From the NCBI RefSeq assembly GCF_041714655.1, contig NZ_CP168219.1:992001-1056000 (forward strand): a stretch of DNA of 64,000 nt. The letters run 5' to 3'. Below the pieces are notes generated by a model that worked only from the letters and a program-made list of their open reading frames with translations, did no database searches and was not told where the DNA came from. This DNA is from Pseudoroseicyclus_A sp041714655. GTDB lineage: Bacteria; Pseudomonadota; Alphaproteobacteria; Rhodobacterales; Rhodobacteraceae. Shown here one piece after another: positions 26,261-35,509 of this stretch (its first letter is position 1; each line of letters starts with the position of its first letter). A program made the translations under genes and the position numbers.

Positions 26261-26773
26261 TCAGGCGTGAAGCGCGACGACCGCCTCGGAGCTGCTCAGA
26301 TGCTCCGAAAAGATCGCGTCGAGATCGGGGATCAGGAAGAAGCGGTCGCCCTTGCGGCCGATCGCCTCGACGAAATGGCGGGGCCAGCGGGCGCCGACGG
26401 TGGGGACCTCCTCGAGGCTGGCGCCGGAGACCTCCGTCACCTCGTGCACCTCTTCGGCGAGGATGCCGACGACGGCGGGCGTGCCGTCGAGCACCACGTC
26501 GAGCACCAGGATGCGGGTTTCTTCCGTCGGCGGGCTGATGCGCATTCGGAGGGGAATGCGCAGATCGGTCAGCGGCACGACGGCGCCGCGCACGTTGAAG
26601 AGCCCGCCACAGAAGGCCGAGGCATTCGGCACCCGCGTGATCGTGCCGGGCTCGATCACCTCGCGGAGGATCCCGGTCGGGATGCCGACCAGCTCTCCGC
26701 CGAGGCTGAGGGTGACCATCGTCGTGTCGCCGCGCGCGCTGCGCGGCCGGCGCGTGTCCTGCCCGGCCATCAT
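26261..26773 (-). CDS. cheW: Chemotaxis coupling protein CheW
   Basis: A 170-aa CheW: TMVTLSLGGELVGIPTGILREVIEP, then GLFNVRGAVVPLTDLRIPL, then AEEVHEVTEV. An Arg-rich leader of about 18 residues precedes the domain, so the real start could be the internal ATG shortly before VTLSL. It bridges CheA and the MCP. The start overlaps the cheA stop by 4 nt, and the MCP gene follows after 10 nt. Confidence 0.95.
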   Translation of the reverse strand: MMAGQDTRRPRSARGDTTMVTLSLGGELVGIPTGILREVIEPGTITRVPNASAFCGGLFNVRGAVVPLTDLRIPLRMRISPPTEETRILVLDVVLDGTPAVVGILAEEVHEVTEVSGASLEEVPTVGARWPRHFVEAIGRKGDRFFLIPDLDAIFSEHLSSSEAVVALHA

Positions 26774-28728
26774 GCGGCCTCCATGCTGTCGCGGATCTGG
26801 CCGAAGGCGACGAGCTGCGGCACGTCGAGGATGAGCGCCACGGAGCCGTCGCCGAGCACCGTCGCGCCCGAGAAGGTCTTGAGTGTGCTGTGCAGCGGCG
26901 AGAGCTGCTTGATGACCGTCTGGCTGGAGCCGATGATCCGGTCGACGGTCAGCCCGACGCGCAGCTCGCCCGCCGTCGCCACGACCACCTTCTGGAAGGG
27001 GGCGGGCGGCCCCTCGCTGCCGAGCAGCTCGCGCATCCGCAGGAAGGGCACGAGCTGGTCGCGGATGTTGAGGAAGCGCGAGCCGTCGCCGCGCTTGGCA
27101 TGCTCCTCCGGCAGCTCGATGATATGCTCCACCGCCGCCAGCGGGATCGTGTAGCGCTCGCCCGCGATCTCGACGAGCAGCCCGTCGATGATGGCGAGCG
27201 TCAGGGGCAGGCGCATGTGGATCCGCGTGCCCTGACCGGGGACGCTCTCCACCTCGATCGTGCCGCGGAGCTGCTCGACCGTGCGCTTGACGACATCCAT
27301 GCCGACGCCGCGGCCCGAGAGCTCCGTCACCGTCTCGGCGGTGGAAAAGCCGGGCTGCAGGATCAGCGCCAGCGTCGCCTGCTCGTCGAGCTCCGCCTCC
27401 GGCGCCACGAGCCCGCGCTCCTCCGCCCGGGCGCGGATGCGGCCGACGTCGAGCCCGCGGCCGTCATCGGCCAGCGTGATGACCACCTCGGCCCCCGAAT
27501 AGCGGGCCGAAAGGCGGATGGTGCCGGCCTCGGGCTTGCCGGCGGCGCGGCGCACCTCCGGCAGCTCGAGCCCGTGGTCGGCGGAATTGCGGATGAGGTG
27601 CATGAGCGGGTCGGCGAGGAGCTCGATGACCGTCTTGTCGAGCTCCGTCTCCTCGCCCTCGACCTCGAAGAGGATCGACTTGCCGAGCGCGCCGTTGAGG
27701 TCGTGGATCAGCCGGCGGAAGCGGCTGGTGATGGAATCGATCGGCGTCATGCGGATCGACATGGTCGTCTCGCGCATGCCGGTGGCGAGGCGCTGGATCT
27801 CTTCCGCCACAGCGACGAGTTGCGCGTCGCCGGTGCGCGCGACGAGCTCGGCCAACCGGGCCTCGGCGATCACAAGCTCGCCGACGCGGTTCATCATCTC
27901 GTCCAGCCGCTCGGCCGGCACGCGCATCATCGTGCGCTCGCGGGGCGGGGCCGCGGGCGGAGTCGGGGCGGCCGCCATGGCGACAGGCCCGGCGGCCGGC
28001 GGCGCGGTGGCGGCCTCGACCTCGGGGGGCGGCCCGGCGGGCTCGCGGGTGAGCTCGAGCCGCAGATCCTCCTCGTTGAAGAGGAAGACCTCGCGGATCT
28101 CCGCCTCGGTCACATGGCCGGGCAGGCGCAGGCGCCATCCGATATAGAGCCGGTCGGGCTCCAGATCGATCAGCGTCGGCAGCGCATCGAAATCGGGGTT
28201 CAGATCCGTGGCGCCGAGCGCGCGCAATTCGTCGAGCAGCACCTGCGGGCGCGCTCCGAGGACGAGGCAGTCGGCCGCGAGGCGGAAGGCCATCTGCCAG
28301 TCGCCGGAGCCCGCGCCTTCTTCCGGCGCGGCGCCCTCTTCCGCCGGGGCCGCCGCCGGGGCATCCCCGCCGGAGATCAGCGCGGTCAGCTCCGCCAGAA
28401 GGGCCTGGCCGGGAGCGGCTTCCCCCCCTTCGAGGAGCGTCACCGCATGGTCGCAGGCGCGCAAGCCCAGATCGATCAGCGCCGCGGTGACGGCGAAGCG
28501 CCCCTCGCGCACCGCGTCGAAGGCCGTCTCGAAGTCATGCAGGAACGTCGCCAGCGCCGTATGGCCGAACATCGCGCCCGAGCCCTTCAACGTGTGCAGG
28601 TCGCGGAAGACGCTGTCGACCAGCGTCCGGTCCTCCGGGCGGGACTTCATGTCGAGGAGCCCGGCCTCGAGGCTCTCGGCGAGCTGGCGGGCCTCGATCA
28701 GGAAGAGATCGTCGGCATCGTTGCTCAT
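26770..28728 (-). CDS. cheA: Chemotaxis histidine kinase CheA
   Basis: A 652-aa kinase. The N-terminal HPt domain has H45 in FRDLHTLKGSGAMFG. A second helical/linker region follows with a Pro/Ala stretch. The dimerisation helices begin MMRVPAERLDEMMNRVGELVIAEARL. The ATPase has an N-box LIRNSADHGLE and G-boxes LADDGRGLD and SGRGVGMDVVKR. A C-terminal CheW-like regulatory domain completes it. It phosphorylates CheY and CheB. The ATG at 28728 overlaps the cheY stop (ATGA); the in-frame ATG at 28791 would run deep into cheY and is rejected. Confidence 0.96.
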   Translation of the reverse strand: MSNDADDLFLIEARQLAESLEAGLLDMKSRPEDRTLVDSVFRDLHTLKGSGAMFGHTALATFLHDFETAFDAVREGRFAVTAALIDLGLRACDHAVTLLEGGEAAPGQALLAELTALISGGDAPAAAPAEEGAAPEEGAGSGDWQMAFRLAADCLVLGARPQVLLDELRALGATDLNPDFDALPTLIDLEPDRLYIGWRLRLPGHVTEAEIREVFLFNEEDLRLELTREPAGPPPEVEAATAPPAAGPVAMAAAPTPPAAPPRERTMMRVPAERLDEMMNRVGELVIAEARLAELVARTGDAQLVAVAEEIQRLATGMRETTMSIRMTPIDSITSRFRRLIHDLNGALGKSILFEVEGEETELDKTVIELLADPLMHLIRNSADHGLELPEVRRAAGKPEAGTIRLSARYSGAEVVITLADDGRGLDVGRIRARAEERGLVAPEAELDEQATLALILQPGFSTAETVTELSGRGVGMDVVKRTVEQLRGTIEVESVPGQGTRIHMRLPLTLAIIDGLLVEIAGERYTIPLAAVEHIIELPEEHAKRGDGSRFLNIRDQLVPFLRMRELLGSEGPPAPFQKVVVATAGELRVGLTVDRIIGSSQTVIKQLSPLHSTLKTFSGATVLGDGSVALILDVPQLVAFGQIRDSMEAA

Positions 28729-29090
28729 CGGCCGAGCACCTTGCGGATGACGCCGAGCAGCTTCTGGTCGTCGAAGGGCTTGGTCATCCATCCGATCGCC
28801 CCGGCCTCGCGGGCCTTCTGCTTCAGCGTGTCAGCGTTCTCGGTCGACAGGAAGATGACCGGCACCCCGGCGCTGCCCGGCATCTGGCGGAAGGCGCGGA
28901 TGAAGCCGATCCCGTCGAGGTTGGGCATGTTCTGGTCGGTGATGACCGCCGCGGGCATGGCGCTGCGCACCGCCGTCAGCGCCGCCTGGCCGTCGCCGGC
29001 CTCGATGGTCTGGTAGCCGGCCATGCGCAGGGTCGAGGTGATGAGCCGGCGGACGGAGACGGAATCGTCGACGACAAGGACATGGCTCAT
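28725..29090 (-). CDS. cheY: Chemotaxis response regulator CheY
   Basis: A 121-aa single-domain receiver: VLVVDDS (acidic pair D8/D9), phospho-acceptor D52 in ITDQNMPNLDG, T/S switch in FLSTEN and K104 in MTKPF. The ATG overlaps the STAS-gene stop by 4 nt and the stop overlaps cheA. When phosphorylated it would bind the flagellar switch. A possible dephosphorylating partner is encoded divergently at 29548. Confidence 0.95.
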   Translation of the reverse strand: MSHVLVVDDSVSVRRLITSTLRMAGYQTIEAGDGQAALTAVRSAMPAAVITDQNMPNLDGIGFIRAFRQMPGSAGVPVIFLSTENADTLKQKAREAGAIGWMTKPFDDQKLLGVIRKVLGR

Positions 29091-29359
29091 GAGGCGGCCT
29101 CCGGCAGGGGCGCCGCGGGGGCGAGGCTGTCGAAGCCGAGCCGGGCCCAGAGATCCGCCGCGTCGCTTCCCTCGGCCATCTGCAGGCCGAGCGGTGTGCC
29201 GCCGCGGCGGCTGGTCAGGATCGCGGCGGCGATGAGCTGCGCCCCGGCCGCATCGAGCGGCGTCTCCGCATCGAGCGCGATGAGCTCCGCCCCCTCGTCG
29301 ATGAGCGACAGAAGGCGCAACTGCGCATCCTCGCCCGCTGCGATCGTGTATCCCGACAT
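29087..29359 (-). CDS. STAS-domain protein, first gene of the chemotaxis operon
   Basis: A 90-aa protein resembling a stand-alone STAS/anti-sigma-antagonist domain: ELIALDAETPLDAAGAQLIAAAILTSRRGG, then GLQMAEG, DAADLWARLGF. The phosphorylatable Ser/Thr usually preceding the second helix is not clear here; DAAG occupies that place. Small STAS proteins are found at the head of some alphaproteobacterial che operons, with unsettled roles. The ATG at 29359 is chosen because upstream in-frame residues are non-family, Arg/Ser-rich text. Confidence 0.75.
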   Translation of the reverse strand: MSGYTIAAGEDAQLRLLSLIDEGAELIALDAETPLDAAGAQLIAAAILTSRRGGTPLGLQMAEGSDAADLWARLGFDSLAPAAPLPEAAS

Positions 29360-29547
29360 TCCCGCCTTCCTTCCCGGACCGGATCCCGCGGCGGTGTCTA
29401 GGCGGCAAGTGCTACCAGAAGCTGAAAGCCGGCCAGATCGGGGCGCCCTGCCTAACACTTCGTTCAGACAGCAACCCTATGGTGACCCGGACCCATGGAT
29501 GCCGCCCGCACGGGCCGCAGCGCCCCGCCTTGAGGACCGTGAATCGC

Positions 29548-31239
29548 ATGCAGACTGCCGAAAGGCGGGGGACCGAGGCCCCCGGCGACCTGAACGAGCT
29601 GACGGCCGTGGTCTCGACGGTGGAGCAGGTCTTCACCGCCGCGGCCGATGCGCTGATCGCCGGGCAGGATTCCCTGTCGGTGCTGACGCGCACGCTCGCC
29701 TCCTGCGGGGAGGGGCTCGCCGATCTCTCCGCCGCCGGCGTGGTCGATGCGGTCGAGGTGATGGCGGGCCGCGTGCAGGGCGCCGGCGCGGCGCATGGCG
29801 CCGAGAGCGAGGCGGTGGCCCGCATCGCGCGGGTGCTCGAAGAGAATCGCAAGCCGATGCAGCACCTGCGCGACCAGGTGAAGATGCTCGAGACCTTCAC
29901 GAGCACCGCGCGTGTGGTCGAGGTCGAATGCGGCCAGGGGCAGAGCACGGAATTCTCGCAGGAGATCAAGCGCCTGACCGAGCGGAGCCAGAAGAGCTAC
30001 GCCGAGATGAAGCGCCTCAGCGACACGATGGCGCGCATGGCCGCCGGCATCGGCGCCCGGCAGGCGGGCTTTCGTGACGGCGGCCTGCAGGATCTCGAAC
30101 GGATGAACGGCGCGCTCCTCGCGGTCTCGACCAGCGTCGCCCCGCGCCTGCAGGTCGCCGCCAGCGATGCCGGGCGGCTGGCCGGCGCCGTTGGCGGGCT
30201 GACGGCGCGGCTGAGCGCGGGGCTGACCGACATGCAAGTGGGCGACAGCTTCCGCCAGCGGCTCGAACATGCCTTCGACGCGCTGGAGCGCTATCCCGCC
30301 GGGGGCGACGCCGCCGGCGCGCTCATCGGCATCATCGCCGTCGCGCAGCTCGACGCGGCGACGCTGGAGCTCGACGCGACGCTCCGCCGGATCAACCGCA
30401 CGATGCAGATCATCGCGGAGGAGACGGAAGAGCTCGTCGTCGGCGCGCGCCAACTCATGGAGAGCTCCGACCTCGCTCCCCTCCTGACCGAACTGCAGGC
30501 GCTGAGCGGCAAGGGCCTCGCGGCGCTTCAGGCCTCTCGCCGCAAGCGGGAGGGGCTCGACGAAGAGCTGCGCAAGCTGCGCGAGACGGTCGGGCGGATG
30601 CAGGGCGTGCTCGAGGCGCAGAGCTCCGTCGACGAGCAGATGAAGCTCGGCAGCTACAACGTCTCTCTCTCGAGCCGCCGGTCGAGCCGGGGCCGGGCCG
30701 CGATGAGCTATGTCGCCGCCGAGATCGGCCGGATGGTCGATGAATGCCTCGCCTCGCGGGGCGAGATCGTGCGCCAGCTCGACGTGGTGAGCGAAACGGT
30801 CGCCACCACGGTGGGCGCCGGCGAGGGGCGGGCGGACGATCTGGGCGGGATCAGCGAGCGGCTGGAGGGGCTCGGCCGCATGCTGGGGCTCTGGGCCGAG
30901 CTCGGCGAGCGGCTGAAGGAGCTGGAGGTCGAGGGGCCGCGCGCCGCCGCCTCCTTCCGCGACTGCGCGCGCCGGATGGTGGCCGAACAGGCGACGACGG
31001 CGCGGATGCACGCGCTCGTCGCGCGGATGCGGCAGGCGCTGCCACAGGCGGATCCGGCGGCGCTCTGGCAGCAGCCACCGGCGCGCAGCGCGGCCGATTG
31101 GATGCGCGGGCTCTACTCGGTGCCCGAGGAGCGGCACATTCACGACAGGCTCTGCGGCGCCGAGCTGGCCCCGCCGCCGCCGGCGGCTGCCACCAGTGCC
31201 GCGCAGTCGGGCGGCGATGACGGGTTCGACTGGTTCTGA
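29548..31239 (+). CDS. Large helical chemotaxis-associated protein with CheZ-like D-x3-Q dyad
   Basis: A 563-aa, almost wholly helical protein with many coiled-coil-like heptads, divergent from the che operon. DMQVGDSFRQRLEHAFDALE (D233, Q237) resembles the CheZ catalytic helix, where an Asp and a Gln four residues apart dephosphorylate CheY-P. The C-terminus ends GGDDGFDWF, recalling the acidic-aromatic CheY-binding tail of CheZ. A motif LYSVPEERHIHD lies near residue 525. No membrane segment or MCP tip is seen. The ATG at 29548 follows a GAGGA site 11 nt upstream; an in-frame ATG at 29479 has none. The CheZ-like role is inference. Confidence 0.7.
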   Translation: MQTAERRGTEAPGDLNELTAVVSTVEQVFTAAADALIAGQDSLSVLTRTLASCGEGLADLSAAGVVDAVEVMAGRVQGAGAAHGAESEAVARIARVLEENRKPMQHLRDQVKMLETFTSTARVVEVECGQGQSTEFSQEIKRLTERSQKSYAEMKRLSDTMARMAAGIGARQAGFRDGGLQDLERMNGALLAVSTSVAPRLQVAASDAGRLAGAVGGLTARLSAGLTDMQVGDSFRQRLEHAFDALERYPAGGDAAGALIGIIAVAQLDAATLELDATLRRINRTMQIIAEETEELVVGARQLMESSDLAPLLTELQALSGKGLAALQASRRKREGLDEELRKLRETVGRMQGVLEAQSSVDEQMKLGSYNVSLSSRRSSRGRAAMSYVAAEIGRMVDECLASRGEIVRQLDVVSETVATTVGAGEGRADDLGGISERLEGLGRMLGLWAELGERLKELEVEGPRAAASFRDCARRMVAEQATTARMHALVARMRQALPQADPAALWQQPPARSAADWMRGLYSVPEERHIHDRLCGAELAPPPPAAATSAAQSGGDDGFDWF

Positions 31240-31268
31240 GCGCCGGGGGCGCCCGGGTCAGCCTGGCG

Positions 31269-32360
<1,092 letters not shown>

Positions 32361-32364
32361 TGTC

Positions 32365-33195
32365 TTATCCTTTGACCGCGCCCTGCAGGAGGGCGGCGAC
32401 GAACTGGCGCTGGAAGATCAGGAAGAGGATCACGGTCGGTGCCAGGATGATGAGCGAGCCCGCGCAGAGAAGCGGGATGTCGGTGCCCCACTGGCCCTGG
32501 AAGGCGCCGAGCGCCCCGGCCATGGTGCGGCGGGTCGGTTCCTGCACGAGCACGACGGGCAGGAGGAACTGGTTCCACGTCCAGAGGAACAGCAGGATGG
32601 AGAGCGACATGATCGCCGGCCGCGCGAGCGGCACCTGCACCATCCAGAACTCCTGCCAGCGCCGCGCGCCGTCGAGCTGCGAGGCCTCCGAGAGGTCCTG
32701 CGGGATCGACAGGAAATGCGCCCGCATCCAGAAGACGGAGAAGGGCATGTAGAGCCCGATGAGCGGCAGGATGATCGCGCCGCGCGTGTTGAGAAGGCCG
32801 AGCTCGCGCACCTCGAAATAGAGCGGCGTGATGACCGCCTCGAAGGGCAGGGTCAGGCCGATGACGAAGACGAGGTAGAACCAGGCCGAGCGCTTCGTGG
32901 TGAGCTTCGCAAGGCCGAAGCCCGCCATGGTGGCGAAGAGGACGGCCGCCGGCACGGTGCCGAGCACGATGAGCACCGAGGAGGTCATGAGCTCGGTCAT
33001 GTTGGCGACCTGCCAGGCCTTGGCGAAGTTGCCCCAGGCCGGGTCGCTCGGCCATTCGAGGCCCGAGGGGTAGCTCCCCGACGGCGCGAGCGCGGCGGAG
33101 AGCATCGACAGGAACGGCAGCAGCGTCACGATCATCAGAAGGACGATCAGGCCACGGGCGAAGAGCGCGTTGGTGCGCAGGCGCGGAAAGGTCAT
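32365..33195 (-). CDS. Carbohydrate ABC importer permease (MalG-like)
   Basis: A 276-aa CUT1 inner-membrane permease with about six membrane segments. The EAA loop reads LSEASQLDGARRWQEFWMVQVPLARPAIMS. The start ATG at 33195 overlaps the stop of the MalF-like gene by 4 nt; homology begins there. It forms the channel with the next permease. Confidence 0.93.
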   Translation of the reverse strand: MTFPRLRTNALFARGLIVLLMIVTLLPFLSMLSAALAPSGSYPSGLEWPSDPAWGNFAKAWQVANMTELMTSSVLIVLGTVPAAVLFATMAGFGLAKLTTKRSAWFYLVFVIGLTLPFEAVITPLYFEVRELGLLNTRGAIILPLIGLYMPFSVFWMRAHFLSIPQDLSEASQLDGARRWQEFWMVQVPLARPAIMSLSILLFLWTWNQFLLPVVLVQEPTRRTMAGALGAFQGQWGTDIPLLCAGSLIILAPTVILFLIFQRQFVAALLQGAVKG

Positions 33196-34145
33196 TTGTT
33201 GCGGTCCCTCAGCGCCCACTGGATCGGCAGCACGCAGGCGAGAACGAGGATCATCAGCACGATTGCCAGCGCCGAGGCGAGCCCGACCTGACGGTGGGCG
33301 AAGGCGAGGCGATAGATCTCGAGCCCGGGCACGGTGGTCTCGATCCCCGGGCCGCCGGCGGTGGCGATATAGACGATGTCGAAGGACGACAGCGCCTGGA
33401 TGATCGTCACGGTGATGCAGATGCCGATCTCGTTCTTGAGCCCCGGCAGGGTCACGAAACGGAACTCGTGACGCGGCCGGGCGCCGTCGAGCTTGGCGGC
33501 CTCGTAGAGCGAGCCGTCGATGCGGGCGATGCCGGTGACGAGGAGCATGGTGCAGAGCCCGAGCAGCACCCAGGCGCCGATGATGCCGACGGCGGGCAGC
33601 GCATAGGTGAAGTCGCCGAGCCAGCCGCGCGTCCAGCTCTCGAGCCCGACCCAGCGGAGGAACTGGTTCACGACGCCGTAGCTGTCGTACATCCAGCTCC
33701 AGGCGATGCCGGCGGCGACGAGCGGGATGACCTGCGGCAGGAAGAGGATGGTGCGCGTGGCGGTGCCGAAGCGCCCGGCCATCTGGCTGCGGATGGCGGA
33801 GGCCACCGCGAGGCCGAGGCAGACGGGCGGAATGGTGAACCACAGCGCCAGCTGGAAGGCGTTGCCGATGATCTGCAGAAGATCGTCGTCGGTCAGCACC
33901 TCGATGTAGTTCCTCAGCCCGTAGAAGCGGGCGGAGGTCGCGATCTCGCCGATCCCGTCCCAGCGGAGCAGGGAATAATAGACCGACATGCCGAGCGGCA
34001 CGAAGACGAAGGCGGCATAGATCAGGAAGGCGGGGGCGATGAACAGGATCATCGCCCGCCGCTGGGCCTTCGCCCGGCGGCTGGCCGCCGGGCGCGGTGC
34101 CGGAGCCACGGGGGCTCCGGCGGTGCTGTTTTCAAGGTGGGTCAT
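33192..34145 (-). CDS. Carbohydrate ABC importer permease (MalF-like)
   Basis: A 317-aa CUT1 permease. A cytoplasmic Arg/Ala-rich N-terminus is followed by MILFIAPAFLIYAAFVFVPL and five further membrane segments. The EAA loop is LYEAAKLDGARPRHEFRFVTLPGLK. It lies 22 nt downstream of the binding-protein gene and is translationally coupled to the MalG-like gene. Confidence 0.93.
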   Translation of the reverse strand: MTHLENSTAGAPVAPAPRPAASRRAKAQRRAMILFIAPAFLIYAAFVFVPLGMSVYYSLLRWDGIGEIATSARFYGLRNYIEVLTDDDLLQIIGNAFQLALWFTIPPVCLGLAVASAIRSQMAGRFGTATRTILFLPQVIPLVAAGIAWSWMYDSYGVVNQFLRWVGLESWTRGWLGDFTYALPAVGIIGAWVLLGLCTMLLVTGIARIDGSLYEAAKLDGARPRHEFRFVTLPGLKNEIGICITVTIIQALSSFDIVYIATAGGPGIETTVPGLEIYRLAFAHRQVGLASALAIVLMILVLACVLPIQWALRDRNK

Positions 34146-34167
34146 CCGACCTCCCTACGGCTGCGCC

Positions 34168-35457
34168 TCAGCGGGCGAGCTGGTCTTCGTATTCTTCCTG
34201 CACATCGGCAAGAAGACCGGCCGGGTCCTGCTGGCCGCCGACCATCTTCTGCAGCTCCGGCGTCCAGCCGGCGGCGAAGATCGCGCCGGTGGCGTTGGCG
34301 ATGAAGTCCATCGCGCCGTTGTCGGCACCGATGACCTGACCGGCCGCGAGGGTCTGGCTGATAAGCGAGCCCTCTTCCTGCGGCGGGATGGCCATGTCGG
34401 CCGGGCCGCCCGGGTTGGAGCCGCCGACGGCGACGTTGATCTCGCGGGCGGTCTCGTTGGTGGCCACCCAGTCGAGGAAGAACGCGGCGCAATCGGGGTT
34501 CGCCGCATTGGCGCCGATGCCGAAGGTCAGCGGCGACGACATGGTGGCGTGGCGCCCGCCCTCTTCCATCGGCGGCATCAGGAAGAAGCCGACCGAGGAG
34601 CCCATGGAGTTCTGCAGGTTGGCAGATTCCCAGTCGCCGTTGAACATGAAGAGCCCCTCACCGCCGGTGAAGCGGCTCATCATGGTGAAGTAGTCGACGG
34701 CATTGGCATCGGAGGGGAAGTAGCCCGCCTCGATCCAGTCCTCGAGGTGCTCGGCGGCCTCCAGGTTCTCCGGCGTGTCGATCGTCGCGCCTTCCTGCTG
34801 GAAGATCCAGGCGTTGATCGGCTCGGGGTCGCCATAGACGCCCATGAGGTTCTGCAGCGGGAAGGCAAGACCGGCGGTCTCCTTGTTCCACTGCATGATC
34901 GGCTGGATGCCGGCCTCCTTGGCGGCTGCCATGGCAGCGTCGAGCTCGGCGAGCGTCGTCGGCGCCTCGGTCAGGCCGATCTCGGCGCCGAGGTCCTTGT
35001 TCCAGAAGACGCCGGTCGTCGAGTAGTTGAGGCCCATGGCATAGAGGCTGCCGACACCGCGCGGGCGGCCGCTCTCGTCGATGCGCAGCTGCACGAGGTT
35101 GCCTTCGGGGAACGAGTCCCAGCCGAAATCCTCGTAATAGCCATCGAGGTTCATCAGAAGCCCGTTGGTCACGAGATCCGAGATCGAGGGCAGGCGCACG
35201 AGATCCGGCGCACCGTCCTGGCTGAGTAGGCGCGGCGTGTTCTCCATCAGGTTGGCGAACTGGTCTTCGCGGATGTCGAAGGTCACGTTCGGGTACTGGT
35301 TGGTGAACTCGGTCGCGAGCTCGGTGGGGAGCGGGAAGCCCGTCTCGAAATAGGCGTTGAGCGTCACGGGATCGCTGCCGCAATCCTGCGCGGCGGCGGC
35401 CGTGGCCAGCGCCGAGGCGCCGAGCGCGAGGCCGGCGATGAGTTTCGTGGTCGTCAT
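34168..35457 (-). CDS. Periplasmic sugar-binding protein of the carbohydrate ABC importer
   Basis: A 429-aa family 1 extracellular solute-binding protein. The signal peptide MTTTKLIAGLALGASALATA is followed by AAAQDCG, with likely cleavage after AAA. The body includes LATEFTNQYPNVTFDIRED and a C-terminal lobe with FMFNGDWE and NAANPDCAAFFLDWVATNE. A strong GGAGGAA ribosome-binding site 5 nt before the ATG at 35457 fixes the start and suggests high expression. The serine-hydrolase gene is 52 nt upstream in the same operon. Confidence 0.93.
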   Translation of the reverse strand: MTTTKLIAGLALGASALATAAAAQDCGSDPVTLNAYFETGFPLPTELATEFTNQYPNVTFDIREDQFANLMENTPRLLSQDGAPDLVRLPSISDLVTNGLLMNLDGYYEDFGWDSFPEGNLVQLRIDESGRPRGVGSLYAMGLNYSTTGVFWNKDLGAEIGLTEAPTTLAELDAAMAAAKEAGIQPIMQWNKETAGLAFPLQNLMGVYGDPEPINAWIFQQEGATIDTPENLEAAEHLEDWIEAGYFPSDANAVDYFTMMSRFTGGEGLFMFNGDWESANLQNSMGSSVGFFLMPPMEEGGRHATMSSPLTFGIGANAANPDCAAFFLDWVATNETAREINVAVGGSNPGGPADMAIPPQEEGSLISQTLAAGQVIGADNGAMDFIANATGAIFAAGWTPELQKMVGGQQDPAGLLADVQEEYEDQLAR

Positions 35458-35509
35458 CTCATTTCCTCCACTGTGGTCCGGCTTTTGGCCGGGTTTGTCG
35501 GGGGCGCCG

